Positions 1 through 7,900 of a stretch of 64,000 nt of DNA are shown piece after piece (the stretch's first letter is position 1; the number at the start of each line of letters is the position of its first letter). The stretch covers positions 62,001-126,000 of the forward strand of contig JAFTHW010000013.1 of the NCBI GenBank assembly GCA_017457225.1, read 5' to 3'. The notes under the pieces were generated by a model, which was given only the letters and a program-made list of their open reading frames with translations, had not been told where the DNA came from and searched no databases. Made by a program: the position numbers and the translations under genes. Origin of the DNA: Clostridia bacterium. GTDB lineage: Bacteria; Bacillota; Clostridia; Christensenellales; Borkfalkiaceae.

Positions 1-1244
1 CCCGTATATTTCGCCGTCAATTCGTTAAGAAGCGTATTCTTGCTTCCGCCGCCGATGATATTGAGCGTTTGATACGTTTCTTCCGTAACCCCTTCGAGCG
101 CTTGCAACGCCTCGCCGTAGAACTTCGCCAAGCTGTTATAAATGACGTACGCCATCTCCCCGACGGAAAGTTTTCTCCCCACCGCCTCGTTGATGGTATC
201 GATCATGCTTTCGGGAGCAAGGAATCTCTGATCGTTGACGTGAATCACGTCCTCTACGGGATTCTCTCTCGCCATATCCGCAAGCTCGGAGAAACTGTAT
301 TTGTCCCCAAGTTCGTGCCGAACCTGCTGAATCATCCAAAGCCCCATAATATTGATCTGCAAACGGAACGTACTGTTGATGCTTCCCTCGTTGGAATACC
401 CCGCTTCTCTCGCCGCCTCGCCCGTTTGCGCGACGTTTTGTTCCACGCCGAGCAGCGACCACGTACCGCTGGAGATATAGGGAGTCTGCCCGCTCAAGGG
501 CGCGGCAAGCACCGCGCTACCCGTATCGTGCGTCGCAGGCAAAACGACTTTCGCCTTATACCCAACGAACGCCGCAACCTCGTCGGTGAATTCTCCCACG
601 AGCGTTCCCGGCTGAGAAAGTTCTTGAAAGAGTTCTTTTTTATATCCGAGTTTTTCAATAATCTCCGTATCCCATTGATGCGTTTTCGCATTGATCATAC
701 CCGTCGTCGTGCCTTCGGTGTATTCCTGCTTCTTCACGCCCGTCAAACGGAAATGGAAATAATCGGGAAGCTGCAAAAACGACTCCGCTTTCTCCATTCT
801 GCCCGTCATCACGTCGTCCATCAGTTGGTAGATCGTGTTGAAATAATCAAAGCGCATACCCGTCTTTTCATACAGCGCGTTAAACGGAATCTTTTCGTGC
901 ACGACGGGAACGGATTTTTCCATTCTGGAATCACGGTAGCAATACGTGCCGCCGATCACTTGATCGTCTTTATCGAGGAGCGCGTAATCCACGCCCCAAG
1001 TATCTACGCCGACCGAGTACGGAATTTTTCCGAGTTCTTTCGCTTTTTTGAGTCCGTTCAAGATCTCCTGAAACAAATCCTCGTACGGCCACATCCAATG
1101 CTCTTTCCCATCGAATCCGATCAACGTTTTCGGGCCGTTTTGAAAACGGTAGATCTCTTCCGTGATCATTTTTCCGTTCTCGATATACCCCAAAATATGT
1201 CTGCCCGACGAAGCGCCGATGTCGATTGCAAGATAATATTTCAT
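1..1244 (-). CDS. rhaB: rhamnulokinase, C-terminus cut by window edge
   Basis: L-rhamnulose kinase of the FGGY sugar-kinase family; it phosphorylates L-rhamnulose with ATP in cytoplasmic L-rhamnose catabolism. Reading the minus strand from ATG at 1244 gives an open frame to the window edge (414 codons). It opens with the FGGY phosphate-binding motif AIDIGASSGR (residues 6-15), followed by VGVDTWGVDYALL around 78-90 and the THDTGSAV and SSGTWSLLG motifs of rhamnulokinases. The family is usually about 470-490 residues, so roughly the last 60-70 are outside the window. A GAGGAA ribosome site precedes the start and a good promoter lies at 1302-1330. The gene is divergent from a DeoR-type regulator, the usual arrangement for a sugar-responsive operon. 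Closely related FGGY kinases for fuculose or xylulose are less likely given the ASSGR signature. Confidence 0.9.
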   Translation of the reverse strand, partial: MKYYLAIDIGASSGRHILGYIENGKMITEEIYRFQNGPKTLIGFDGKEHWMWPYEDLFQEILNGLKKAKELGKIPYSVGVDTWGVDYALLDKDDQVIGGTYCYRDSRMEKSVPVVHEKIPFNALYEKTGMRFDYFNTIYQLMDDVMTGRMEKAESFLQLPDYFHFRLTGVKKQEYTEGTTTGMINAKTHQWDTEIIEKLGYKKELFQELSQPGTLVGEFTDEVAAFVGYKAKVVLPATHDTGSAVLAAPLSGQTPYISSGTWSLLGVEQNVAQTGEAAREAGYSNEGSINSTFRLQINIMGLWMIQQVRHELGDKYSFSELADMARENPVEDVIHVNDQRFLAPESMIDTINEAVGRKLSVGEMAYVIYNSLAKFYGEALQALEGVTEETYQTLNIIGGGSKNTLLNELTAKYT

Positions 1245-1301
1245 TTCCCAATTCCTCTGCTTTTTTACGGCGTTTTCTTGAGCCGCTTTTTTACCATATT
1301 C

Positions 1302-1330
1302 ATTATATCATATATTTTTATTTTTGTCTA
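1302..1330 (-). promoter_or_regulatory. rhaB promoter (sigma-A type)
   Basis: On the minus strand the -35 is TAGACA (1325-1330), the spacer is 17 bp and the -10 is a perfect TATAAT (1302-1307). The rhaB start codon is 57 bp downstream. The left arm of an inverted repeat (1333-1339) abuts the -35, which suits operator control by the neighbouring DeoR protein. Confidence 0.7.
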
Positions 1331-1332
1331 TA

Positions 1333-1383
1333 TATGTTCGAAAGATTGACAAAAAAAAATTAGAGTGCTATAATATGAACATA
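1333..1383. promoter_or_regulatory. inverted-repeat operator candidate between rhaB and deoR
   Basis: TATGTTC at 1333-1339 is mirrored by GAACATA at 1377-1383. The arms bracket the regulator's -35/-10 elements, and the left arm touches the rhaB -35. This is the placement expected if the DeoR-family protein binds both arms to repress both divergent promoters. The repeat is visible directly; the link to the regulator is inference. Confidence 0.4.
1346..1374 (+). promoter_or_regulatory. deoR-family regulator promoter
   Basis: Perfect TTGACA (1346-1351), 17-bp spacer and perfect TATAAT (1369-1374). The start codon of the regulator is about 70 bp downstream, behind an AAGGAG ribosome site. The leader holds short direct repeats of the form GAGCAAAAA. 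Confidence 0.8.
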
Positions 1384-1443
1384 AACAAACAAAAACGCGC
1401 AAAAAATGAGCAAAAACCGAGCAAAAACGGATAAGGAGACGAT

Positions 1444-2178
1444 ATGGCGCTGACCGAAAGACAAAACGAGATTTTAAACATCTTAAAAGAGAACAAAAAA
1501 GCGAGCGTAAAAGCCTTGGCAAAAGCCCTTTTCGTGAGTGAAGCGACGATCCGCAGAGACTTTACGGAAATGCAAAGTATGGGGCTTGTAGAACGGAGTC
1601 ACGGCGGCGCGATTTTGCCTGAAAACGCGGAAGAAATTTCCATTTTCTTCCGAATGGAGAAAAACGCGAACGAAAAGGAACGGGCGGTGACGAAAGCGCT
1701 TCCGCATATCCCGACGTTCAAATCGATGTTTATCGACGGCTCTTCCACGGCGCTTGCCTTAGCGGAGCGAATCGACCTCAACCACAAGACGGTGGTGACG
1801 AACAGTCTACCCACCGCCTTGCAACTCTCGAAAAAGCCCAACGTGAATTTAATTATGCTCGGCGGGAACGTACATTTCAACACCAACTCCGCCACGGGGA
1901 GTTGGACGGCTCGTCAATTAGAGGATTTTTCTTTGGATTTAATGATCTCGTCCTGCGCGGCGGTACAGAACGGAATCGCATACGACCGTTCGCTAGATCA
2001 AAAGGAGATCAAGCGTATGGCGTTTTTGCATTGCCAGAAGCGGATACTCGTCGTAGACCACACGAAATTCAAGGCGCAGGCGACGTATAAACTTGCCGCG
2101 CTTACCGATTACGACCTTGTCGCAACGGACGCTCCCCCTCCCGAGGGCTTGGACGAGCGGATTAAATTTTTCTATTGA
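1444..2178 (+). CDS. DeoR/GlpR-family transcriptional regulator
   Basis: 244-residue repressor-type protein. Residues 1-57 form the DeoR winged helix-turn-helix, with the recognition-helix motif EATIRRDF (33-40) and the family signature SHGGAIL (52-58). Residues from about 75 to 235 match the DeoR C-terminal sugar-phosphate sensor domain, with FIDGSSTALALAE near the usual phosphate-binding position and LMLGG further on. DeoR proteins typically sense a phosphorylated sugar made by the operon they control. Because it is divergent from rhaB, it most likely responds to a rhamnose catabolic intermediate and represses rhamnose genes. It has its own consensus promoter, and the AAGGAG ribosome site fixes the start. 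The ligand is inferred from context only. Confidence 0.88.
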   Translation: MALTERQNEILNILKENKKASVKALAKALFVSEATIRRDFTEMQSMGLVERSHGGAILPENAEEISIFFRMEKNANEKERAVTKALPHIPTFKSMFIDGSSTALALAERIDLNHKTVVTNSLPTALQLSKKPNVNLIMLGGNVHFNTNSATGSWTARQLEDFSLDLMISSCAAVQNGIAYDRSLDQKEIKRMAFLHCQKRILVVDHTKFKAQATYKLAALTDYDLVATDAPPPEGLDERIKFFY

Positions 2179-2203
2179 GCGGAAAAATTTTTCTTCGTTT
2201 TAC

Positions 2204-2232
2204 TTGCATTCTTTGCGTTTATGTACTATAAT
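2204..2232 (+). promoter_or_regulatory. promoter of the PHP-domain gene
   Basis: TTGCAT (2204-2209), 17-bp spacer and TATAAT (2227-2232), placed after the DeoR stop codon and 32 bp before the next start codon. The PHP gene can therefore be transcribed on its own. Confidence 0.7.
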
Positions 2233-2264
2233 ACTGTTAACTTTGAAATTTTGAAGAGGCTGAA

Positions 2265-3011
2265 ATGATTCAGGATTTACACGCGCATTCCTATTATTCT
2301 TTCTGTTCGCAAGACAGCTTGGAAACGGTTGTCGAAACGGCGATACGGGGAGGAATCCAAATGCTTGGCTTTGCCGACCACAATTACGGAGTCGGTTGCG
2401 CCCGCACGGATTTTTGTTGGAATCAAGGCAGTAAACTGCAAGCGGACTACGAAAACACGCTGATTCGTTATTTTGATCACGTAAGCGCGATCAAAGAAAA
2501 GTACCGTGGCAAGATCAAGATCCTGCGCGGGATCGAGGTTTGCACGCTCAAAGGCGAGCACAGCTACGCGTTACCGACCAAAGCGAACGTTTCGTTTTTC
2601 GATTTCTGTTTGATTGAGAATTTAGACGATCCCCGATCGATCACAGGCGGCGACCTGTTTGCTTTTGCGAAGCGTTGCGGCTGTCCGACGGGTGTTGCGC
2701 ACACGGATATGTTTGCGTTTATCCGTTCTTTAGGCGAAGACCCCTACCGCTATTTCAAGAAAATGGCGCAGGAGAATATCTTTTGGGAACTCAACGTCAA
2801 TTACGACAGCCTGCATTCTTTCCGCCAACACGATTACGTAACGGAATTTTTAAAGAATAAGGAGCAGCAGGAGATCGTGAGAAAATCGGGAGTGAAAGTA
2901 AGCGTAGGTTTTGACGGGCATATTGCGAAAGAATACAAGCCTATGCGTTTAGCAACGACGTGCAAACTGATCAAAGAGATGGGCATTCGCCTTGCCTTTG
3001 AAACGATATAA
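2265..3011 (+). CDS. PHP-domain phosphoesterase (histidinol-phosphatase-like)
   Basis: 248-residue cytoplasmic metal-dependent phosphoesterase. PHP-domain metal-ligand motifs are visible in order: DLHAHS with HxH at 6/8, FADHN near 36-40, an Ile-Glu-Val segment in the middle, VAHTDMF and, near the C-terminus, GFDGH. Family members hydrolyse histidinol phosphate or other small phosphate esters. No histidine biosynthesis genes are nearby, so the name 'histidinol phosphatase' would be over-specific. It follows the DeoR regulator in the same orientation but has its own promoter; a role in sugar-phosphate metabolism is possible but unproven. The ribosome site is AGAGG. An intrinsic terminator follows at 3058-3084. 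Confidence 0.75.
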   Translation: MIQDLHAHSYYSFCSQDSLETVVETAIRGGIQMLGFADHNYGVGCARTDFCWNQGSKLQADYENTLIRYFDHVSAIKEKYRGKIKILRGIEVCTLKGEHSYALPTKANVSFFDFCLIENLDDPRSITGGDLFAFAKRCGCPTGVAHTDMFAFIRSLGEDPYRYFKKMAQENIFWELNVNYDSLHSFRQHDYVTEFLKNKEQQEIVRKSGVKVSVGFDGHIAKEYKPMRLATTCKLIKEMGIRLAFETI

Positions 3012-3057
3012 GTCCTCAAGCCGATTTGCGATATTAGACGTAAAAAGCCAACCGAAT

Positions 3058-3084
3058 AACGCTCTCTTCTGTTCGAGCGTTTTT
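3058..3084 (+). terminator. terminator of the PHP-domain gene
   Basis: Stem AACGCTC (3058-3064) pairs with GAGCGTT (3075-3081), and the right arm runs into a T tract ending at 3084. It lies about 47 bp after the stop codon. Confidence 0.65.
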
Positions 3085-3099
3085 ATCCAAGATAACTAA

Positions 3100-3138
3100 A
3101 ACACACTATACTTCGCAGTCTGCAAAATATAGTGTGTT
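3100..3138. terminator. bidirectional terminator between convergent genes
   Basis: An 11-bp perfect stem (3100-3110 with 3128-3138) with a T-rich tail on both strands. It sits between the PHP gene and the convergent AAA ATPase gene, so it can stop both transcripts. The rest of 3012-3228 shows no gene. Confidence 0.6.
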
Positions 3139-3228
3139 GTTTTATTTTATACAATTGCTTGAGCTGCAAACTATATAAACTGTCGTAGTGTCCAAGGCAA
3201 AACCCTTCGCTGGTAGCGACAAAAGCGT

Positions 3229-4482
3229 TTACATATCCAGGCTATTTGGCTCTAACAAGAAATCAAATAAGCCGATCGTTAATATACCGTTATCGTCACG
3301 ATACGGCTTGATATCGTCACGAACAACGATGATCTTCTTAAACGAATCGTTTACTTTGATAAGTGAACGTTCTTCTTGTTCTCTCTTTTCGGGAAGAGAA
3401 GCGTTAAATGCCGACTGAATATAATACTTATTGTTGCCTTTGTTTGCAATAAAGTCGATTTCCAATTTCTTTTTCGTATATTTGCCGTCTTCCTGCTTTT
3501 CTTTTACTTCAACAAGCCCTACGTCAACGTTAAATCCACGCATACGGAGTTCAATATAAATAATGTTTTCCATAATATGCGTTTCTTCGGTTTGACGGAA
3601 ATTCACGACAGCATTTCTAATCCCCACGTCGGTAAAATAATGTTTTGCAGGCGTTGCCATATATTTTTTACCCTTAACGTCAAAACGCTTTGACTTTTCA
3701 AGGATAAATGCGTCTTGTAAATACTGCAAATATTTTGCAATCGTTCTATCGGTAATAGAAGAATCGGATACACTCTTAAAAGTGTTGGAAAGCTTTAACG
3801 GATTAACGAGCGATCCGATAGAAGAAGAAACGACTTCAAGGAGTATTCCAAGTTCAACCTGATTATAAATGCCGTTACGTTCAACGACGTCGTTAATGTA
3901 AACGTTATTTAATTGCCCCGAAAGGTAGTTCATTTTGGCTTCGTCGCTTTTTTGAAGCAATACAAGCGGTAATCCGCCAAAGGTATAGTAATCTTTCCAC
4001 GCTTTTTCAACCCTACCGTCGTATACGGAACAAAACTCGGAAAAAGAAAGCGGATACATTCTGATTTCATCGCCGCGCCCGCGAAACTCGGTTACAATAT
4101 CCGAAGATAAGAATTTCGAGTTGCTCCCCGTAACGTAAATATCTACGTTAGAAAGTCTTAAAAAGCCGTTTAAGATCGCAACGAAGTTATCTACTTTTTG
4201 AATTTCGTCCAAAATGATATAGTGAATCTTATTATCTTTAATTCGTTCTTTAACGTAATTCGTAAGAGCCATCGATTTAAGTAATGGCAAACTTTCCTCT
4301 GAATCAAGCGCGACCTTAATAATATGCTCGTTATCAACGCCTTTCCCATTGAGATAATTACAAAAGAGAGTGTTCAACAAATAGGATTTGCCTGAGCGCC
4401 TAATACCCGTAACGATTTTTATTAAACCGTTGTTTTCTCTATCAATAAGCTTTTGTAGATAAAAATCTCTTTTAATTTCCAT
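3229..4482 (-). CDS. AAA-type ATPase with DUF4143 C-terminal domain
   Basis: 417-residue protein of the widespread 'ATP-binding protein, DUF4143' family. The N-terminal P-loop domain has Walker A GIRRSGKS (26-33), Walker B IILDEIQ (89-95) and a sensor-like VTGSNSKFL. The C-terminal half has the DUF4143 pattern, including DVGIRNAVVNFR and a nuclease-like IDFIANK segment, here with no visible further catalytic evidence. The family's biochemical role is not established; members are patchily distributed, occur as single genes and are often suspected of horizontal spread. It stands alone between a bidirectional terminator and its own consensus promoter, and appears more AT-rich than the flanking genes. 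Involvement in defence or in DNA or protein remodelling cannot be decided from sequence. Confidence 0.8.
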   Translation of the reverse strand: MEIKRDFYLQKLIDRENNGLIKIVTGIRRSGKSYLLNTLFCNYLNGKGVDNEHIIKVALDSEESLPLLKSMALTNYVKERIKDNKIHYIILDEIQKVDNFVAILNGFLRLSNVDIYVTGSNSKFLSSDIVTEFRGRGDEIRMYPLSFSEFCSVYDGRVEKAWKDYYTFGGLPLVLLQKSDEAKMNYLSGQLNNVYINDVVERNGIYNQVELGILLEVVSSSIGSLVNPLKLSNTFKSVSDSSITDRTIAKYLQYLQDAFILEKSKRFDVKGKKYMATPAKHYFTDVGIRNAVVNFRQTEETHIMENIIYIELRMRGFNVDVGLVEVKEKQEDGKYTKKKLEIDFIANKGNNKYYIQSAFNASLPEKREQEERSLIKVNDSFKKIIVVRDDIKPYRDDNGILTIGLFDFLLEPNSLDM

Positions 4483-4535
4483 AAATAAATCACCGTTTCG
4501 TTTTTAAGGAATATTTCCCCGTTTTTCGCAATTTC

Positions 4536-4564
4536 ATTATATCTTATACAAAAATAAATGTCAA
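4536..4564 (-). promoter_or_regulatory. promoter of the DUF4143 ATPase
   Basis: Minus-strand perfect TTGACA (4559-4564), 17-bp spacer and perfect TATAAT (4536-4541), 53 bp before the start codon. Confidence 0.8.
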
Positions 4565-4647
4565 GAACTAATGACGAATAATACAAAATTTTTTTGTCGG
4601 GAAAAATTAGGTAGTTGTTTTACCAAAACGTTATATAACGATAAAAA

Positions 4648-4680
4648 TTAGCGTGTTCTCCGTTAAGGATAACACGCTAA
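4648..4680 (-). terminator. terminator downstream of the giant surface-protein gene
   Basis: A 10-bp perfect stem, TTAGCGTGTT (4648-4657) with AACACGCTAA (4671-4680); on the minus strand it is followed by a T-rich tract. It lies about 270 nt beyond the stop codon of the MBG-repeat gene, after the mini-hairpin array, and is the first T-tailed hairpin after that gene. Confidence 0.55.
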
Positions 4681-4703
4681 AACTAAGTTTACCCTGCGGG
4701 CAA

Positions 4704-4907
4704 GTGAAGTTATCTGCGATAGTGAAGTTCACTTCGTGAGTGAAGTTTCGCCTAATGGCGAAGTGATAGGCAAACTTAACTTCACTGCGAGCATAAGCTA
4801 CGCAACTTCACTGTGCGCGGCACAACTTCACTTTTTCGGCAGCAAAAACTTCACTGCTCGCTCTGCGGGCAATATCACTGCTTCGCCTAAGGCGAAGCAA
4901 TCTCACT
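4704..4907. repeat. array of mini-hairpins separated by a conserved 9-mer
   Basis: Short GC-rich imperfect palindromes alternate with the 9-mer AACTTCACT, or the variants AATATCACT and AATCTCACT. Right-hand copies begin near 4788, 4803, 4823, 4846 and 4871. The left part carries the reverse complement GTGAAGTT near 4703-4746, so the array is itself a large inverted repeat. One inter-unit palindrome is perfect (GCTTCGCC, 3-nt loop, GGCGAAGC). The array lies immediately downstream of the giant surface-protein gene. Unit length and sequence vary too much for CRISPR. A related array lies at 20538-20830. Function unknown. Confidence 0.6.
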
Positions 4908-4950
4908 GCACAAGGAAGCGTAGCGATTTCTCGCTACGCTTTCGTTGTGC
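4908..4950. repeat. long hairpin one base after the giant gene's stop codon
   Basis: A near-perfect 43-nt hairpin: GCACAA and an inner arm AAGCGTAGCGA pair with TCGCTACGCTT and TTGTGC across a small internal loop. It begins one base beyond the stop codon of the MBG-repeat gene and has no T tract, so it is more likely a 3'-end-stabilising or repeat-derived structure than an intrinsic terminator. It is contiguous with the mini-hairpin array. Confidence 0.55.
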
Positions 4951-4951
4951 T

Positions 4952-7900
4952 TTATGCCCATTTACCACTCGTCGACGTATACGTCGTACCAGCCGCCGCC
5001 GTCACTTGATTCGACCCGTAAACCAGCGTCACCGCCGATTCCGAAACCTCCTTACTATCTCCTAGCGAAGCAGCGAACGAAGATCCGTTTACCGTAATGA
5101 TTTCCGTTACCTTCAAACCTACCGTCGTATTCACGGTCAAGCTTGCCGTATCCCTTTCGGTATATACTTTACCGCCGAGCGTCGTCGCCACCAACGTACC
5201 GTTGACGATCAACTTCGCGCCGGGCAAGCTCGTACCTGCAACGTAATTCGGATGATCCAAACCGTACGTCGTATTCGTGTTGCTCGCGCCGTTATTACCA
5301 ACCATACATTCGTCTACGTAACTGCTGTAGATAATGAGTTCGTTCACAGTCACTTTGACGTTTTCGTCTACCGTGAATACGTGACCGGGCATCATCTTGT
5401 ATTTCTGACCCATCGTGTATTCCGCAACCGCCGTCTGCCCTGCCGCCTGATGCAACGAAACGTTGTATCTCCAGGTAAGAGGGAAGTGTACGCTTTCCGT
5501 CGTAACCGTCGTACCCGCTACCGACAACGACATCTTGTTCGTCTTTGCGCCGCCGTACAGATCAAGTTTACAAATCGACGTGGACTTGTCGTACTTCGCC
5601 GTCAGATAGCTCGCCGAATTGGTGAACTGGATTAGGTTGCTGCTTGCGCTGCCGGCCAAGTCAATCGTCGTCGTATGCACGGAGCTGCTCGCGTTCAAGC
5701 TCGCATAGCCCTTAAGGCTTCCGCTATAACCAATGGTTACCAGCGGCTCTACGTTCGGCATTTCAAATTGGTTAAACGCGGTAATATCCTTGCCTTTCGC
5801 CGCGTACATAAAGCTACCGCCGCGGAAATCGCGCAAGACGAACGGTTGACCGAGCGTACCGCCGTTAATTTGCACTTCGCTGCCATTGTTAAGGCTACTT
5901 TCACGGATAAATCCGTAGCAGTTGATCGCACCCGTATTGACGATCTTCGCGCCTTTCTCCAGTACGATTTCCGCATACTTGCCAGCCGTATGACCAGCAT
6001 AGCGCGCGCCGCCGTTCGCACCCGAGAGCTGACCGGCAATCTCCAACGTACCGCTATTGGTAAGCGTTACGCCCTCCGCAAGGATCAACGTATTCAACTT
6101 TGTAGCTAAAGTGTAATCCTTACGATTCATATGGAAGTTATACGCATCTGGATATTTGGAACTATCCGTGGAATGCGTAGTCCAAACACCTTTCTTGTCA
6201 ACCCACGAGCCGCCGAATCCAAAGAAACCGCCTTCTTTATTAAAAGTCGCATACTCATACATTCTGGATACGCCGCGACTAAACGGTACTCTCAGCGTAA
6301 CGCCCGATTTAATCGTCGCGTTCGATTTGATATAAATACCGTTGACGTCGGGAATGATCCAAACCTCTCCGCTCGTCGCTGCCGTAAGAGCCTTTTCTAC
6401 CGTACCGTAATAGTTCGAGCCGATATAAACAGGCGACTTCAGCGTAACCGTAGCCGACTGCGTTACCGACGCATAGTTCGTCGTATCGGTAGGCGTAAAC
6501 GTTACGTCGAACGTTCTACTCACCGTCTCCGACGTACCAACGCCGAATTCCGCAGTAAACGCGAACGTACCGGGTACGCTTGCTTTCATCGCGTCGCCGA
6601 CCATATTTTCATAATACGTACCGTTGGGCAACGTCAAGGTCGGCGTTGCTTTCGCGATATTGAAGACGGTAGGCATCGACGTCGCGCCGTTGTAGTTCGC
6701 CGTTTCGGCAATGCTTGCCATTACGTAATACGTACCTGCGTTCGAGGGTACGGTCGCCGTGAAAGGACCGCTCTCGCTCGTCGAATACGTGTACGTGATC
6801 GTCGCGCTGATTACGTCCGCTCCATTATACGCCGTAGACGAAGGAGCTTTCGCCGCTTCTCCGTACGTCCAGTTCTCGATCGTCGGCTTCGACACCGTCA
6901 CCAAATCCGCTTTCGCGATATTGAGAGTGATCGTTACGGTCGCGCCCGAGCCGCTCGACCATTGATAGTTATTGGTATTTTTCAACGTCAGCGTTACGCT
7001 ATGCGCGCCCGCGTTCGTACAATCGTTTGCCGAGCTTGCGGTATATCTACCGTCCGCATCGTCGAGGCTAGAGAGCCAGCTCGAACCCGAGTAGGTCTTA
7101 TTCGCGTTCGCAGGCACGGTCACCGTCGCCTTATCGATCGTGAACGTAACCCCTGCGGAGAGATACGCCGTATAGTTCGCGCTTTCCGCTACGCTCGCTT
7201 TTACAGAGTACGTACCCGCGTTCGTAGGTTTCGCGCTAAGCTTCGTTCCGCTTGCGTCATAGTACAGATACGTGATCGCGCCGCCGTTCGTCGTAGCGGT
7301 CGGCTCGCTCGCCGTCTGTCCGTACGTCCAACCGTAAATGGACAATCCGCTCACGGTCGGCGTTGCTTTCGTGATGGTGAACTTGACGGTGGTGCTACCC
7401 TCGTCGCCGTTCGACCACTTATAGTTCGTAGAATTCGTCAGAGTCAACGTAACGTCGTACTCTCCTGCATTCACCCCGCCGGCATTCGCCGTTACGGTGT
7501 ATTGCGTACTCGTAGGAACGTCCGCCGTCAGCGTACCGCTCGTGTACGTCTTGCTTGCAAGCGTAGGAACGGTCACTTTCGCCTTTTCGATCGTGAACGC
7601 AACCGCAGTAGATTCCGCCGCGTTATAATTGCCCGTGGATTCCACGTTCGCTTTCACGTAATACGTACCCGCCGTCGAGGGCACGGTCGTCGTAAACGTA
7701 CCGTCTGCGCTCGTCGAATAGGTATAATATACGTTTGCGATCGCTACATTCGTACAATTATACGTCGGCGTATTTGCGCTCTGTCCGTACGTCCAACCCT
7801 GCAGGCTCACCGTTACAACAGGCGTTGCCTTCGTAATCGAGAAGCTTGCCGTATTGCCGCTCTTCCACGTATAGTTCGCGGTGTCTTTGAGCGTCAACGT

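Noticed and set aside
69..1349. Plus-strand 426-codon open frame at the left end
   Set aside because: The minus strand reads a clear rhamnulokinase with all motifs and a good ribosome site; the plus-strand frame is its shadow.
4704..4950. Possible CRISPR array
   Set aside because: The constant part is only nine bases, the intervals are short (about 11-20 bp), self-complementary and of unequal length, and no cas genes are present.
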